A stretch of 64,000 nt of DNA from Pectinophora gossypiella. Lineage: Eukaryota; Arthropoda; Insecta; Lepidoptera; Gelechiidae. Below are positions 23,501 to 36,300 of the stretch, piece after piece. Below the pieces are notes generated by a model. It worked only from the letters and a program-made list of their open reading frames with translations. It had not been told where the DNA came from and searched no databases. Location: positions 13,950,001 to 14,014,000 of the forward strand of contig NC_065408.1 in the NCBI RefSeq assembly GCF_024362695.1, written 5' to 3'. Both the position numbers and the translations under genes were made by a program. How positions within the stretch are numbered: the stretch's first letter is position 1; the number at the start of each line of letters is the position of its first letter.

Positions 23501-26500
23501 CACAGGTTAAATATATGTATAAAACAAAGTAAACAATGGGGTTGCATAAGTTTAAATCAACATTTCTAATTATTACTTTAAAAAGTAGTATTGCAAGCTT
23601 CAAAAATGACGCATTCGAGAACCTAAACCGTTGATTTTGTGGCCAATTTGCCTAGTTTTTACACCATTACAAACTATACTATTATTATATAGTGGCATCA
23701 TACCGAATACTGAGCAGGATGATTCTACTCATGATTCTGAGTTAATATCAAGTGGAATTTTGTACTGAATCATCCCCCTCAGTATTCATTACGGTGTCAC
23801 TAACACTTAACTGTACCTATATCATTCATTGATTTTAAACTTAAACTCTAAAATATATTTATTCAGTTGATAACATAGTTACACTTTCAATCGTCAGTAT
23901 TTATGATATAATTATTTATTTACTTAGAGTATATATATATTATATTTGTTGTCGAACGTTTCATCCGTTTAAAACAGGGTCCACATAATATCAGCGGCGT
24001 GGTTCACGCCGCGACTTGTGCTGAGTGAGGCCCTTTTATCTCATGACGTCCACCACCACCTTATGATCATTTCGACGAACATCCGTCTTGCTTTTTTGTA
24101 ATTGTTTTGTGGAAATTTGATATGATGTTATTGCCTTGTTTTTGTGTGTGGCACCCTTTTATGATAAACTATTTTTATTCTATTCTAAAACTACTGCAGC
24201 TTCTCTTCACGTACAGCCAAGGAAAAGTAGCTGCATGAAAAACCTCGTCATTCGCCTAGGATGCTATGGTCCAAGCTATTCGGACTTAATTATATGTTAG
24301 GTTTAAAAGGTAAACTTTAGTGTTGACAGTCACTTATTTATCCATTACCGCCTTTCGTGTCCTTAATGGATAATAATGGGTGTAATTTCCTGCATCAAAA
24401 CATTTCCACATTTGGAATTTCCTGTTAATAAGTTATCGATTTCGTACCTATGTTGTTTTCTGAGTTGCATTTTAATTACTTATAATATGGATTATGGCCC
24501 ATAACCGTTCCAAACGATGTCTAGTTTAGGGATTTAACTATAGTTGTATGCATCCTGGTTATGTATGTTTAAGTTATGTAAACACCTATGTGTCCAGTCT
24601 TCTATCGTGTGTGTTGTGAGGTGGATTACCAACCTCATCAACCCTGGTGTCAGGGTTACTATTGAGCCGCCAAAGACCCCTGACGTGGCTCATGTAACGA
24701 CTACATACTTACATCAGTAAGTAGTAACCGGGACCAATGGCTTAACGTGCCTTCCGAAGCACGGATTATCTTACTGTCGCACAATCGGGTGATCCGCCTG
24801 TAATGTCCTGACCAAACTAGGGATCACAAAGTCATTTTTGTGATATCTCCCCACCGGGATTTGAACCCGGGGCCACACACTAACACATATATGATAGGCA
24901 TATAAAGAATCAGATAAAATAAATATACAGATTATATTCGATCTTTACGCGGTTACCAAGGCTTGAGGAAGCAAGCACAGAAAAGCTGAAAATGCTGAAT
25001 CATTATCATGCCTACATGTTGACTTTACTCAACAATATAATGAATTAATCTGTTTGTTCCAGGTCCATAATTACAATGAATCTTAGTGAATTTAAGAGGC
25101 TACTATTAAAATTCTTCATGGCCATGCCAATGGTGAGTAGTGCATTCTAGTACCGATAAGAATTATTTTTCAGTACAGTATTATACGTCCGAGGAGCTCA
25201 GTGGCGCAGCGGTAAACGCGCTCGGGCTGCGATTGTTGAAGTTAAGCGACTTTCGCAAAGGCCGGTCATAGGATGGGTGACCACAAAAAATAAAAAATAT
25301 CATCTCGAGCTCCTCCGTGCTTCGGAAGGCACGTTAAGCCGTTGGTCCCGGCTGCATTAGTAGTCGTTAATAACCACCAATCCGCACTGGGCCCGCGTGG
25401 TGGTTTAAGGCCCGATCTCCCTATCCATCCATAGGGAAGGCCCGTGCCCCAGCAGTGGGGACGCTTCGATGTGGCCTTTTTACATTTCCCCGATCTAGTT
25501 GTGGGGGTAATATCGGTGTGGGAAAGTAATATTGCTATTTGACATTTGTTTGCATTGCGCACATTTATGATTGACATGACCGGATCTACCTATGGGCTGA
25601 TTGGGCTGCAGCCCAGGGCCCCGGGATTACAAGGGGCCCCCAGATCCCGCTAAAAAGTAGACCATAATTTGAAAAAAAAAAAAATGTCTGTTAAAATATT
25701 TTTTGCTATTAGTTGAGTATTAAGATAGGCCCCCAAGTAGTTTCAGCCCAGGGCCCCACAAATTCACGATCCGGTCATGATGATTGATGAGGTTGGTCAT
25801 CCACCTCACAACCCACACGATAAGTAAGAAGAGCCACTATTGTGCAGAAGCGTCCTCTCAAACAACCGGAGGGGGTATGGAGTATACCACGGTCCTCCAG
25901 TGAGGTTTCACGGAGATGCCAGAGCCAACGCGTAACTCTTAACCAGCCGGCTTTCCTAAGCACGGAATCATTTTATTTTATCGGACAATCAGGCGATTCT
26001 GCCTGCAATATCCTTACAAAACAGTCTTTTAATGTGGATGTATAATCATCATCACCAGCCCATTAACGTCCCCACTGCTGGGGCACGGGCCTTCCCTATG
26101 GATGGATAGGGAGATCGGGCCTTAAACCACCACGCGGGCCCAGTGCGGATTGGTGGTTATTAACGACTACTAATGCAGCCGGGACCAACGGCTTAACGTG
26201 CCTTCCGAAGCACGGAGGAGCTCGAGATGATATTTTTTATTTTTTGTGGTCACCCATCCTATGACCGGCCTTTGCGAAAGTCGCTTAACTTCAACAATCG
26301 CAGCCCGAGCGCGTTTACCGCTGCGCCACTGAGCTCCTCGGTTGTATAACCGAGCCGGCTGGTTAAGAGTTACGCGTTGGCTCTGGCATCTCCGTGAAAC
26401 CTCACTGGAGGACCGTGGTATACTCCATACCCCCTCCGGTTGTTTGAGAGGACGCTTCTGCACAATAGTGGCTCTTCTTACTTATCGTGTGGGTTGTGAG

Positions 26501-29500
26501 GTGGATGACCAACCTCATCAATCATCATGACCGGATCGTGAATTTGTGGGGCCCTGGGCTGAAACTACTTGGGGGCCTATCTTAATACTCAACTAATAGC
26601 AAAAAATATTTTAACAGACATTTTTTTTTTTTCAAATTATGGTCTACTTTTTAGCGGGATCTGGGGGCCCCTTGTAATCCCGGGGCCCTGGGCTGCAGCC
26701 CAATCAGCCCATAGGTAGATCCGGTCATGTCAATCATAAATGTGCGCAATGCAAACAAATGTCAAATAGCAATATTACTTTCCCACACCGATATTACCCC
26801 CACAACTAGATCGGGGAAATGTAAAAAGGCCACATCGAAGCAATTCATCTAAAAAAAACATCATATGCGCATACAAAAGTAAGTGCGCAATGTCGACAAA
26901 TGTGAAATGGATAGAAAGCTGAAGCGCACGCATAATCATTATTTGTCCAAATCGTAATTTGCAGAATAGAGCTTCTTGCCTCTCACTTTGAGGTCGCAGG
27001 TTCGAACCCATCACAAGCTTAAACCAGTGATCGTCAAATTCGTTTTCGAATTCATGTTTGCATCATAAATATTTTTTCTTTCTTTCTTTCAAATGATTAT
27101 CACGTGCTCAGCGGTGAAGGAAAAACATCGTTAGGAAACCCACATTCCCGACAAATGCATTTTCGGAGGTATGTGACCTAACCTGTATTGGGCTGGTTTT
27201 CCCTTCGCGGGTTGGATGGTCAGACAGTCGCTTCTGTAAAAAAACGGATCTGTCAAATCTTCAGGTTAGGTAAGCGGACCCTGTGAAAAACGGGATAATG
27301 ATGATGATGCAATTTGCATAAGAGTACTCTAAATTGAGGAGCTCGGTGGCGCAGCGGTTTACGCGCTCGGTCTGCGATTGTTGAAGTTAAGCAACTTTCG
27401 CAAAGGCCGGTCATAGGATGGGTGACCACAAAAAAAAAAGTTTTCATCTCGAGCTCCTCCGTGCTTCGGAAGGCACGTTAAGCCGTTGGTCCTGGCTGCA
27501 TTAGCAGTCGTTAATAACCATCAATCCGCACTGGGCCCGCGTGATGGTTTAAGGCCCGATAATAGTGGGATATATAATGGCCCGTGCCCGGGCCCGTGCC
27601 CCAGCAGTGGGGACGTTAATGGCTGATGATGATGATGACTCTAAATTGGAGAGCATGTTTTAAGTCTTTGATGAGAGTGGAAGAAGTGGAAAGTGTGTCA
27701 GAATCGTAGTAAGTAGAATTCCGTGGTGTCTGCCTATCTCAACGGCAAATAGGCGTGATCTAAAGTATGTATGTAATTTGCATAAGTTGCCGTAAGACGT
27801 GCTTGCTTACTTATGCAATTTAGACTTTGTGCAATGAAAATTATAGCCTTGTTTCCCTTTCAGATATCACTTGTAAATAATGTATTAAAATGGAGCATAG
27901 GAGAGACGAAGTTACGGATCCGAACCAACCTGACGTTGCATTTATATCAGCAGTATTTGAAGTAAGTGAACCATTACAAAAGTATTACATAAAACATAAA
28001 TAAGAATCAGGAATGGCATTCATTCTTCGCTGGTAGCAAGACATCTTCAACATTTATTTCGAGATCATTGTGGTACGGTCACGAGCATTAATATGTATAC
28101 ACTTTGGTACCATGTCACATTAACTTTTTTGACAAATTGAACTGTAAGTCTCACTAAATGTCAAATATGTTAGTGCGACAGAGTCCTTTATATTGCTCAT
28201 GACTGTACATGTACACAGTTGGCTCGACCGTTATAGACGGCGATACGGCTCACCACCTATCACGGTGATTTCCACGACGCGACGTCGTATCGTGAAACGA
28301 CGCCGCATCGTTGTACGACGCGACGTCGTATCGTACTTATCGTGTTTATGTGTGGGCGCCCTTAGTACAGTGGTTCCTAACCTGGGGGTAATTACCCCCT
28401 CAGGGGTAAAATGGAGATTCTAGGGGGGTAACACGGGATGGCGCAAAATAGTATTATAACTCTTGTTACATTAAAAACAAAAGCCAGAAACCGTCGGAAT
28501 GTTGAGCATGACATGAGATGCGCGTTGAGTGAAACCGAACCTAATATTGTCAAACTTGCGAATGCAATGCAATTTCAACCTTCACACTAGTGTGAAGAAA
28601 ATGCACGTAGTCTAGTAAAGTAGACTCTACTAGTTACATAAACGTGCATTTTCTTACTTACATAATAAACATATTATATTCGTTTGAATTTGTGTGGTTT
28701 TAATTATTTTAAATTAGAGGTAAACTCAATTTCCAAACTTGTTCACAGGGGTAGTGACATTAAAAAGGTTAGGAACCACTGCCTTAGTAGTTAGTAGTAG
28801 ATTTAAACTTATTAGTTTCTTCAACTATAGGTGTTATCGGACTTTGGTCTGGTTGGAATAGCGAAGTAAGATGGTCAATGCATCGTTAAGTAGGTCTTTA
28901 GATTCACTTACGGCTATTGAAGCCGTCAGCCGATGGAAACGAGGCCCTTGGCATTTCATCATCTCTATAGTTATCCCGTTTTCATTGGTACTTATTTAGT
29001 ATTTATTGAACAGAAGTTACAGGATTTTTTAGTTAATAATATTTTGTTTGTGTCTGTACAATCGCTTAAGTTTTAAATTACAAATTCATCTAAAACAGCA
29101 ATATTGCTATTTGACATTTGTTGACATTGGGCACCTTTATATGAATGTCAAATTGCAATTTTGCTTTTTTTAGATGAATTGCTTCGATGTGGCCATTTTA
29201 GCCCACCTGGTCAGCTTTTATATTGGTTGTCTCGTTTCACCGTCTCCACCACCTCTAAGTGGAGCAGCGTGGTGGAGTATGGCTGGATGTAGGGTTACAT
29301 TTATGACTCGTTTCATCTCTTATCCTCAGATGTTGAATCGTAATTAAAATTTATTTTACCTGTGTAAATCCGTTGGAAACTAAAACCGTATTTAGGAACA
29401 TGTTTGAACTAAATAAATATCTAAAAGATTTTCATTCGTTTACCACAGAATAGAAAGGTTATTGTACCTTTAATTAAACACTATTATTTTCAAACACAAC

Positions 29501-30761
29501 ATATCGACAGACGAACAAACTCGTGTGAACGTATATCAAATCGGTCTGTATTCTAATTAGCATTGTATCGCCGCATTTACGCGGTTGAAAACGGGTATCA
29601 CGGAAACACACCGGACACTCTGTATAAAAATCTCATTCTTACCGTGTGCTGCCTAACGTGTAAGTGCGCGCTCCCCCTTACTCCTTAGCGGCTTACGGAA
29701 GCATAGAATAATACTACGTATAGAACTGCAGAGCTCGGTGGCGCAGCGGTAAACGCGCTCGGTCTGCGATTGTTGAAGTTAAGCAACTTTCGCAAAGGCC
29801 AGGAAAGGGTGACCACAAAACAAAAAAAAAGAGTTTCATCTCGAGCTCCTCCGTGCTTCGGAAGGCATGTTAAGCCGTTGGTCCCGGCTGCATTAGCAGT
29901 CGTTAATAACCACCAATCCGCACTGGGCCCGCGTGGTGGTTTAAGGCCCAATCTCCCTATCCACCCATAGGGAAGGCCCGTGCCCCAGCAGTGGGGACGC
30001 TAATGGGTTGGTGATGATGATAGAACTGCAACTCTCCGCTCCCCACCAGCGGCTGAGCTAACCTCACCCCCCTCGGTCTTACTTTAGTCTTCAATTGTAT
30101 GGTGCAGACGTCACACACACAGATGCGCATGTATGATAAGTCTGCGTAAGGCGAGGTTTTTTGTTTGAAGTGTCCGGGGTGTGAATAAAAAGGAGAGGGT
30201 CTGAGGTCGGCACCCGATACGAATTGGTGCGGGCGGAAACCTACTATATGTAGTACTTGAAATGAAAATGAAAAAGCATTTATTATTTTAGTTTCCAACT
30301 AGTCAAATCAGTTACTTTTACTAAACATCAAAACACGAAATTACTATGGAATTTGTATGAAAAAGCACACAATGACGTCATAGAAAAACGTGATAAAATG
30401 TCAGACTTATTATTACGTATTTCTTGTTTAAAATTCTTAAATAAGTTAAATAGAAAAAAGAAAATATTTTTCTTTAGTCTTAGATCTGTCTTCATTTAGT
30501 AATTAGAATTTCATAATTTATCTTGAACCTATTACACGACCCATTTGCTTATTACATTGTAAGACATGAAATAAGCCATCCCAGTAAGTAAAATAATTCA
30601 CTTGTGTTGGGAAAGACTCGCAACTTCCTCCTAGCCCACTTTATAAAACGAAAAGGTAATAAAATAACTTACTACTTAAAAGTAAAACTTCTAAAATGCG
30701 TGTGTTTGTGTGTAGATTGTGTGTGAGTGTGTGTGTGTGTGTTTGGATGAGTTTATGTGTA

Positions 30762-30798
<37 letters not shown>

Positions 30799-33275
30799 AT
30801 GTGTGTGTACATGCCCTACGGAGACACAAGGTTAGTACTTCATCATCATCTGTCGGAAATCGTCCACTGTTGGACATAGGCTTCCCTGAAAGCTCGCCAC
30901 AATGACCGATCCTACACCGATTGACCACTCCCACCGTTCACCGATTCGTAGTACCTATTTTTTTTATTCTATGACGGAAACCAGTTCTGTTCGACCGTAT
31001 ATTTTTAGACTGGACCTGTTTTTGTTTAGTAATGTATTTTATGTACCTTACCTATTTGTTGAAAATACCCATTGTCTTTATTTCTAGATTCGAAAAGTTT
31101 AAATCCTAATGTAATTGCATAATGTGAATTGCTGATACAATACAATACAAATACACTGTATTGCACCAAAATAAAAAAAGAAATAATTACAAAAAGACTA
31201 ACTCTGATTATTCTCTCTGATATTGAATATTGGTCTAATAATTACAGCCGGCTCACCCAAATTCCACTCTCGTCAGACATAAGGGCGGAAGACAAGAGGG
31301 AAACCACTGCCCTATTTTTCCCTAAAAAAGTAGCATGGAGAACGCTACACCGATAAGAGCGTGGCTCTTAAATTGGCGATGATGAATTACAGCCGAGACT
31401 ATATCTATGATGCCGGTACCTTCGACGACCTACGTTGATGGAAATTCCATAACTTTCATAATTAATTTTTTTTAACTACCTCCGTGGTCCAGTGGTTGAT
31501 CGTTGGGCTCACGACCCGGTGATTCCGGGTTCGAATTCCGGTGGGGACATACCTCAAAAATCACTTTGTGATCCCTAGTTTGGTTAGGATATTACAGGCT
31601 AAAAGTATTTTCTTTTACCTTTGATTGGTATGCTCTTGGTCCCAGACTTGCCCGGAAGCATTGACGAGGCCTAAGATGGAGCTAGCTCCCGGGTTATATT
31701 ATGCATTCGGAAATACAGAAGACGGCAGAGAATTCCACTCCTTAGTAGTACGCGTAATTTAATTTGGACTAGGCTAGGCGTAAAAGTAATATTGGAAAAT
31801 TATCTATCACACGCTATCTATTCTATCACACGTTATCCGTATCGTACTGGGGACCTCCACAATCGCAGGTCAACAGTCTGTTTATGTAATTCTTTCGTAA
31901 TCACTCACGAATGATCATAATGACATACACCGCTGAGTAAAACTATCGACCGCGGGTTGATAAGTTTTATCCAAGTCAACTGCTATAGAAGCTGGCTCAG
32001 AGAAATTATAGACGGGAGTTGCCAAGCGTAACAGGTTTAGTATTGTCAGGCGTAAAATACAAAGGCCGGAGTTGGCGCTATACAGGGTGTTAGTTACATC
32101 GTAACGAATACTAAGGCGGATGATTCAGACCATGATTCTGAGTTATTATCAAGTGGAATTTCCCGTCGATTCAAACCACGATTCTGAGTCGACATCAATT
32201 TTCTTCGATATTTTGACATTTCCTGTCGGAAAATTCATGAAATTTTCAGTTTCATACTTTGCGACGGAAAATTCCACTTGATATCAACTCAGAATCATGG
32301 TCTGGATCATCCTTCAAAGTTTTCGTTACGATGTCACTAACACCCTGTGTAGTCGACAGCTAGCCCAAAGACAACTCCTATCTATAACTTATCGAAGCGA
32401 ATATATCGAAGGTTTTGACCAATAGACGTAGCGAATACTATTTACGTGGCTAAACCTCGTACGGGTATTGGTTGAAGTCCTCTATTATAATTGGATTCCC
32501 AGATGTGGAAGGTGCTGTGTGAGAACTGGGAGATCACACATTTCAGGCTGTATCTTTTTAATTATTTCGTTACAAATTCAAATTCAAAAATATCTTTATT
32601 CAGTAGGTAACATAGTTATACTTTGAATCGTCAATTTTTACATAACGAGCGTCTCATCCGCCTAAAACTACTGCAGCTTCTCACAACCTGTATAGCCGGT
32701 GAAAAGAAGCTGCAAGAAAAACCTCGGCACAGGGCCCTAGACGTTCTTTAAAAAAATAAAAATAAACATAAAATATTGGTATACAATTGAGTAATTTAGC
32801 TGCCTAATATCAGTTCTCAGACAGTTAATCCCATGCATTCATATCTTCTAAATAATCACTAGCTTTATAATAAATTTCAGGACACAGTTCTACATTTGTT
32901 TTACAACTCCTACTAAAACCTATAATATTCCATTCACTAATTTGCGAGGTGATCTCTCAGTGCACACGCACATTGGTGCCATATCGTCGCTGGCGTCGCT
33001 AACTGACGTATCTGAAATTTTGGCGAATCTGCAAATTTTGCTATTATCAATAAGACACAAATTGATTTAGAAAAAAAAAGTAGATACGTCAGTTTACAAA
33101 GTCAGCCACGATATGTATATCAATGGATGGAACCCGTGCCGCGAGCGCTGGTATCTAAATGTGTGAGTTTGTTCGTATTGTGATTAGGTATATTTAACGA
33201 AGATAAATCATTCCTACGTATTAAACATTTACATACATACATAAACTCCCGCGTATTTCCCACCGGGGTAAGCAG

Positions 33276-33308
<33 letters not shown>

Positions 33309-36300
33309 TTAAGAGCTGAGCTCTTGTCGGTGGAGTAATCGCCATTCCTCTCTTCTTCCCGCCAAAACCTTCACCTCCCGATACGACACGACCTGCACCT
33401 TCTCTTTTATTTGTTTCATAAATGTTATCCTAGGTGTACCCCTTCCTCTCTTCCCTTCAATTAAGCAGAAGCAGAGATTATGTATGGAATATTATTTGCT
33501 TCGATCCTGACACACTTCTCTTGCTTCCTTGTCATTCATCAATCGTTTCATATACGCGCGCCGGTTCAAAGTAGATCGTATTTGAACCTTTTCCTTATTT
33601 TTTTTAAAGATTTCGTTACTATAATTTTCTTCTTTCTTCCAACAATATCCAAACACAAGAACAATTCTTGATTACCTTGAGTATGCATGACTTGTGTGAA
33701 TAGACAAAATTCGCCCCGAGAATCGAACTTTGGAATCCATACATTATACCTATCGACACGAGTTCGAAGAGGTGATATGATAGATAACCAATAACAGTAT
33801 ACATACAATAGATTTTTTTTTAGTTTAACAATTGTTTTAATAATTACAGTGTAATTTATTCAATGTTACAATAGATTATTTATCATAGTGGTAATCGAAA
33901 TTTTATTTACGATCCATGTTTTTTCTCGCTTGCATCTTTGTAAATATTTCGCTTTGTCCGGCCAAGTAGTTAATGTCATCTGCGGCAAATCTACAACAAG
34001 TCACGTCAAAAAAAAAAATTTCGCACGTGATTACACGTTAGCCATACGTATATATATCTTCCTAGCATTATCCCGTTTTTCACAGGGTCCGCTTACCTAA
34101 CATGAAGATTTCACAGGTTCGGTTTTTTACAGAAGCGACTGCCTGTCTGACCTTCCAATCCGCGATGCGAGAGATGATGTCACTTTCAACTATCTCCATT
34201 TAAAAAAACACGTCAATTTGCTGCCGTTTTGCCGTGAAAGACGGACAAAGAAACAGACAGACACACACATAATAATATACTTTTATATTATTGGATGGAT
34301 TTATCTGAATACCTACTCGCTTCGATCGCGTGATTTTCTGTCCCTACTTAGTTCCGTAAACATTACCTTTGCAGGAAGTCATTCCGCTTAGAAAACCTGT
34401 TTAACAGCTGCTGAGTTTCTTTAGAACAAATTTTACTTTCTCAAACATAAGTTAGGCGTTGGGCTCACGATCCTGAGGTCCTGGGTTCGATTCCCGGTGG
34501 GGACATATCACAAAAATCACTTTGTGGTCCTTAGTTTGGTTAGGACATTACAGGCTGATCACCTGATTGTCCAAAAGTAAGATGACCCGTCCTTCGGGAG
34601 GCACGTTAAGCCGTTGGTCCCGGTTGCTACTTACTGATGTAAGTAAGTAGTCATTACATGAGCTATGTCAGGTGCCTTTGGCGGCTCAATAGTAGCCCTG
34701 ACACTAGGGTTGATGAGGTTGGTACTCCACCTCACATCCCACACTAAGAGAGAGAGAGAGAGAGACCTCGGCTGTGCCCGCTATTTGGTCACATTGTTAC
34801 TTACCAATCATACCATCAAAGAGGTGAACAAACGCGAATTTATCGCTAATGTAATGAGCGACTTTCCACACTACGTTCCTGAAAAACAATATAGATGGCG
34901 TTGTACAGAGCTTTAACGTGATAATTACCTATCTTCTCATAACTCGGGTACATAATTATATATATACGTCTGATATAAATGGGTATATGTATGTATGTAT
35001 TTATATTTATATATTTCTATTTTATTTTTATTTATTTATTTTACTTTTATTTGTTTTTTTTTTATTTATAGTATTTATTATTTTATACTAGATGTTGCAC
35101 TGTCCCGCACCAAATTGTAATAATGTTTCCTATCCACTGGTTGCCTGGAAGAAATTGCTGCTTAGCAATAAGGCCGCCAGATTGTATTGTATCTATCTTC
35201 ATCTGTGTGAATTTGTTTTGTATGTTGTGTGCAATAAAGTATATTTGATTTGATTTGATAATTATTCCAAAATACAATGTAATGGCAGAAGCATACATAA
35301 AAATAATTGTTGCTAGATATTTGGATCACTTTATGTATAGAATGAGGAGCTCGGTGGCGCAGCGGTCAACGCGCTCGGTCTGCCATTGTTGAAGTTAAGC
35401 AACTTTCGCAAAGGCCGGTCATAGGATGGGTGACCACAAAAAAAAGTTTTCATTTCGAACTCCTCCGTGCTTCGGAAGGCACGTTAAGCCGTTGGTCCCG
35501 GCTGCATTAGCAGTCGTTAATAACCATCAATCCGCACTGGGCCCGCGTTGTGGTTTAAGGCGCGATCTCCCTATCCATCCATAGGGAAGGCCCGTGCCCC
35601 AGCAGTGGGGACGTTAATGGGCTGATGATGAATGTATAGAATTATGTTGCTACCTATATCGCTTCATGAGTAATAATGGGTGGAAGATGTAATTATGCCT
35701 GGGTGTAATAAAAAGACTCATCATTTATACCCAAAAATACAGGTAAACGATGCATACGTATATCCATGAAATTAGAAGGTTCATCATCATCGTCAGCCGT
35801 AAGAGGCCCATTGCTGGGCATAGGCCTCCCCCAAGGATCTTTACGACGATCGGTCCTGCGCTGCCCGCATCCAGCGGCTTCCCACGACCTTCGCCAGATC
35901 GTCGGTCCACCGTGTAGCGGGCCTACCCACTGAGCGTCGTCCAACACATGGTCGCCAAATTGAAATTAGAAGGTTAAACGAATAAAAATCTGTACAGCGC
36001 CATCTATATTGTGTTTGGTGAACGTAGCATGTAAAGTCCCTTATTATACATACATACATACATAAACTCACGCCTATTTCCCACCGGGGTAAGCAGAGAC
36101 TATAGAATTCCATTTGCTTCGATCCTGACACACTTCTCTTGCTTCCTCCACATTCATCAATCGCTTCATACACGCACGCCGGTTCAGAGTAGATCGTATT
36201 GAACCTTTTCTAAGGACATCTCCAATTTGATCATCGTAAGTCCTTCTCGGTCTTCCTCTGCCAGCCCTACCATCAACTTTCGCTTTATATACCGCTTTTG

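Larger units (their letters stand above)
21444..25062. other. ABCD3 intron 2, repeat fragments
   Basis: A 3.6-kb intron. It holds a non-LTR-like 3' fragment near 22120-22350, a MITE with tRNA-like core (22910-23104), an M3 fragment (23690-23812), a dispersed repeat (23975-24190) and an S1 SINE (24598-24874). The remainder shows no gene. Confidence 0.6.
34856..36040. mobile_element. MITE family M2, copy 3, with three nested insertions
   Basis: The ends (gagcgactttccacactac; inverted gtagcatgtaaagtccctt) and interior blocks match 14832-15252 in order but are split by a non-LTR 3' end (34960-35257), an S2 SINE (35344-35631) and an RTE fragment (35782-35960). Each insertion has a target-site duplication. 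Removing them restores an M2 element of about 420 bases. Confidence 0.85.

Noticed and set aside
25238..25282. 5S rRNA gene fragment
   Set aside because: The 5S-like boxes are part of a repeated SINE head with flanking target-site duplications, not a 5S gene.
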